The notes below the pieces were generated by a model that did not search any database, was not told the DNA's origin, and saw nothing but the letters and a program-made list of their open reading frames with translations. From Streptomyces sp. NBC_01241 (GTDB lineage: Bacteria; Actinomycetota; Actinomycetes; Streptomycetales; Streptomycetaceae), in assembly GCF_041435435.1 (NCBI RefSeq), contig NZ_CP108494.1:3382501-3446500 (forward strand): DNA of 64,000 nucleotides, given 5' to 3'. Within the stretch, counting starts at the first letter, position 1. Each line of letters starts with the position of its first letter. Position numbers and translations under genes: made by a program. Positions 62,290-64,000 of the stretch are shown one piece after another.

Positions 62290-62859
62290 ATGGATGATGG
62301 ACGCCGGGCCTATGAAGTCCGTTACGGCTGGAACGCCCCGACGGTGAAAGGGGCACTACTGTGCCTGCTCCTCCTCGGGCTTGCCTTCGCCCCAGGTTCT
62401 CCGGGCTGGGCCGCCGCCGTGCTCGGCATCATGGGGGCCATATCCTTCTTGGCGATCGCCCTGCTGGCTTGCTCACGCCGGGTGGCTCTCCGCGTCGGTC
62501 CGGAAGGTGTGACGTTGGGTGGCACACCGTTCGGCATCAAGACTGAGCGAATGGGCTGGCCAGAGGTCGTTTCCATCGACCTGTGGACGGAGCAGTCACA
62601 TCGCATGGTGAAGACGTCGCATATCGGTGTGCGCCACAAGAAAGGATCTGCACCTCCGCTGGGGCTCTCGAGCTTGCCCGGGCTCCGACAGATCGACGAA
62701 TACCTGGCTGCGCAGGTTCCCGCCGAGTTCGTGGAGGCATTCCGTGGAACCGTTCTGTCGAGCCGCGGAATGGCTTTGTGGCGTGTGGACCGTACCCGGT
62801 TGAAGGCGACGGTCCGGGCGTTCGCCCCCGAGGTTTACCTCTTTGACCGTCTGGACTAG
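62290..62859 (+). CDS. PH-like membrane protein of unknown function
   Basis: The ATG at 62290 gives 189 residues: a short N-terminus, two transmembrane helices (about 19-38 and 42-64), then a cytoplasmic PH-like beta domain (RRVALRVGPEGVTLGGTPFG, MGWPEVVSIDLWTEQ, HIGVRHKKGSAPPLG). The stop codon TAG coincides with the right border of the 635-bp segment inserted in the attachment copy. The upstream frame merely runs through the pmt-like sequence. Unknown role. Confidence 0.65.
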   Translation: MDDGRRAYEVRYGWNAPTVKGALLCLLLLGLAFAPGSPGWAAAVLGIMGAISFLAIALLACSRRVALRVGPEGVTLGGTPFGIKTERMGWPEVVSIDLWTEQSHRMVKTSHIGVRHKKGSAPPLGLSSLPGLRQIDEYLAAQVPAEFVEAFRGTVLSSRGMALWRVDRTRLKATVRAFAPEVYLFDRLD

Positions 62860-62873
62860 ACACCTGGATCTAG

Positions 62874-63295
62874 AGCGTGTCTCTTTGATGTGCTCATCAG
62901 GTGATCGGATGTGCCTGTCCGATAGGCAAGCCCGCAGGCCAGCCAAGCGAGACGCAGCATCGCCGAACCACAGACGCTCCGCGCCTACCCGCCCGTGCCC
63001 GGGATGCCTCCGGCGGGGAACTACGGCACCGGGATGGCCAAGACGGTGTACTTGTGTCCGGTAGATCGTGGTTGAGGTGGGATCTGCCGTCGCGCCCGCC
63101 GACGTCCAAGGCGAAGCCGAGCAGACCCGCCCCCTGGCGCCCAGGTCGTACGTCCAACTGGGCGCTCCACCTGGACGTCAGGGAATGGGCCCACTGCACT
63201 ACCGTGTGGGACGACGGCAGACGGGACGGCCACGGCACCAGACGGTCTGCGAAAAGGCTTCCGCTGACGAGGGCTCTGGTCCTATCGTCTCAGCC
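62874..63295. other. Non-coding or relic region
   Basis: 422 bases with no convincing gene. It begins with AGAGCGTGTCTCTTTGATGT (from 62872), which resembles the CTGTCTCTTTGGTC end next to the IS5-type fragment at 63850, so it may be an old IS end. The rest has several long open frames on both strands with no protein-like pattern. Confidence 0.4.
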
Positions 63296-63823
63296 ATGAT
63301 CAGAAACGGCGGTCCACTGCCCCCGACGGTCTACCCGCTCGCCAAGGGACGTGTGTGGGCCATGCTGGCCGGCTCTCTGGTCTTCGTCGCTCTGGGCATT
63401 GTTTTCCTGGTCGCCCACAGCACCGTGATGATGACTGTGGCGGGGGCGCTGGCCGTGCCCTTCTTCGGGCTCTGCTCGGTGAGCATCATCCAGCGTCTGC
63501 TCCGCGACCGACCGGAGTTGGTGCTGGACGACGCGGGAGTGGACCACGTGAGGCTGGGCCGGTTCGGCTGGGACGAAATAGCCGCCGTGCGGATACGCGG
63601 GCAGCAGGTACGTAACACCTCGCAGCGGTTCATTGAGCTGGTGCTGCACGATCCGGACGCCTATCTGGCTCGAGCCCCCAAGCTCGTCCGCAGCACCGCG
63701 TCCATGAACGCACGACTCGGCTTTGGTCCGGCCAACATGGCCACAAGCACCTTGCCGGTGCCGCCTGAGGCGGTCCTGGACGCGATGCGGCGTCACTGCC
63801 CCGGACTCGCAGTACAGCACTGA
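63296..63823 (+). CDS. STM3941-like PH-type membrane protein
   Basis: The ATG at 63296 (MIRNGGPLPPTVYPLAKGRV) gives 175 residues. Two transmembrane helices (about 22-41 and 46-65) are followed by a soluble domain with DRPELVLDDAGVDHVRLGRF, then GWDEIAAVRIRGQQV and FIELVLHDPDAYLA, the pattern of the STM3941 family (two-helix hairpin plus PH-like domain). Function unknown; its architecture matches the gene at 62290 and partly 57720. Confidence 0.75.
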   Translation: MIRNGGPLPPTVYPLAKGRVWAMLAGSLVFVALGIVFLVAHSTVMMTVAGALAVPFFGLCSVSIIQRLLRDRPELVLDDAGVDHVRLGRFGWDEIAAVRIRGQQVRNTSQRFIELVLHDPDAYLARAPKLVRSTASMNARLGFGPANMATSTLPVPPEAVLDAMRRHCPGLAVQH

Positions 63824-63862
63824 GCGCGCCCGTTGGCCGACCGGCTGGTTCTGTCTCTTTGG

Positions 63863-64000
63863 TCAGCGTCGGGTCCAGATGAGGACGCCGGCAATGTGGA
63901 GTGCGGCCTGGTAGGCGATGGCGAGTTTGTCGGTTCGCGTGGCCCGGCCGCGCCACTGCTTGAGGCGGTTGATGCACCGTTCGACTCCGTGCTCTTGGAC
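63863..64000 (-). CDS. IS5-family transposase, C-terminal part (runs off the window)
   Basis: The minus strand from the window edge reads VERCINRLKQWRGRATRTDK, then LAIAYQAALHIAGVLIWTRR and a stop at 63863. This is the conserved C-terminus of IS5-type transposases (VER.I.RLK..R..ATR.DKLA..Y). The IS end lies just beyond (TGTCTCTTTGG near 63851). Whether the rest is intact cannot be seen. Confidence 0.8.
   Translation of the reverse strand, partial: VQEHGVERCINRLKQWRGRATRTDKLAIAYQAALHIAGVLIWTRR

Larger units (their letters stand above)
55892..62873. mobile_element. Decayed integrative island inserted at the 3' end of pmt
   Basis: The element is bounded by direct copies of the pmt 3' end: 55892-55970 (in the gene) and 62160-62225 plus 62861-62873 (second copy, split by a 635-bp insertion). 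Inside are the C-terminal stub of a tyrosine integrase next to the distal copy, three IS families and membrane proteins of unknown function. The integrase lacks most of its catalytic domain, so the island can no longer move by itself. Confidence 0.7.

Noticed and set aside
62874..63295. Gene in the region before the STM3941-like gene
   Set aside because: Several open frames on both strands, but none with a ribosome-binding site plus recognisable sequence.
1..64000. CRISPR array
   Set aside because: No set of regularly spaced 25-40 base repeats with unique spacers was found; all repeats are tandem, IS ends or coding.
1..64000. Secondary-metabolite gene cluster
   Set aside because: No PKS, NRPS, terpene synthase or RiPP genes; ispE is primary isoprenoid metabolism.

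Overview
The window looks like chromosomal DNA of a Streptomyces species or a close relative. GC content is very high with strong third-position GC bias, GTG starts are common, and many genes overlap by 4 bases (ATGA/GTGA). Typical Streptomyces families are present: XRE/DUF5753 regulators with DUF397 partners, SpoIIAB/RsbW-like ATPases, DUF6247, Uma2, SUKH proteins and a gal operon ordered galT-galE-galK. No plasmid, phage or CRISPR signature was seen.

Layout. 1-7.6 kb: an ABC exporter pair (permease cut by the window edge), a DHA2-type MFS exporter, a scar of IS and gene remnants (3.4-4.4 kb), a GNAT acetyltransferase and a DUF485/SSS symporter pair. 7.6-10.4 kb: a WhiJ-like trio (ATPase, XRE, DUF397) and a coiled-coil protein. 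10.5-15.4 kb: a four-gene cluster combining three toxin-like catalytic folds (XOO_2897-type deaminase, WHH/HNH nuclease, YwqJ-type deaminase) with YrhB-like, SUKH-4, SMI1/KNR4 and SUKH-3 domains; this is the most interesting system in the window. 15.5-26.7 kb: mostly core genes (histidine kinase, tRNA-Gln, glmU, prs, rplY, pth, ppc, acyl-CoA desaturase with TetR). 26.9-33.4 kb: accessory lipoproteins, an XRE plus two DUF397 genes, small ORFs, a truncated ATPase, Uma2 and DUF6247.

33-48 kb: a VOC/trans-aconitate methyltransferase pair divergent from a MarR gene with clear operators; the gal operon flanked by two unusual response-regulator-like LuxR proteins; three tandem membrane-anchored PQQ-like beta-propeller proteins with P/Q/G/Y-rich N-termini; and an ABC-F ATPase. 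48.4-56 kb: a yefM-yoeB toxin-antitoxin pair with a textbook operator, then the conserved block ispE-rsmA-(rpf position)-tatD-rsmI-pmt. The rpf position holds only a shortened ubiquitin-like-domain protein.

55.9-64 kb: a decayed integrative island lying directly behind pmt. It is bounded by a second copy of the last 79 bases of pmt that differs only at synonymous sites. It carries the C-terminal stub of a tyrosine integrase, IS701-, IS5- and IS3-family elements (several broken) and small membrane proteins of unknown function. Gene boundaries are well supported for most core genes. Functions in the accessory parts rest on motif recognition only, since no database search was possible.
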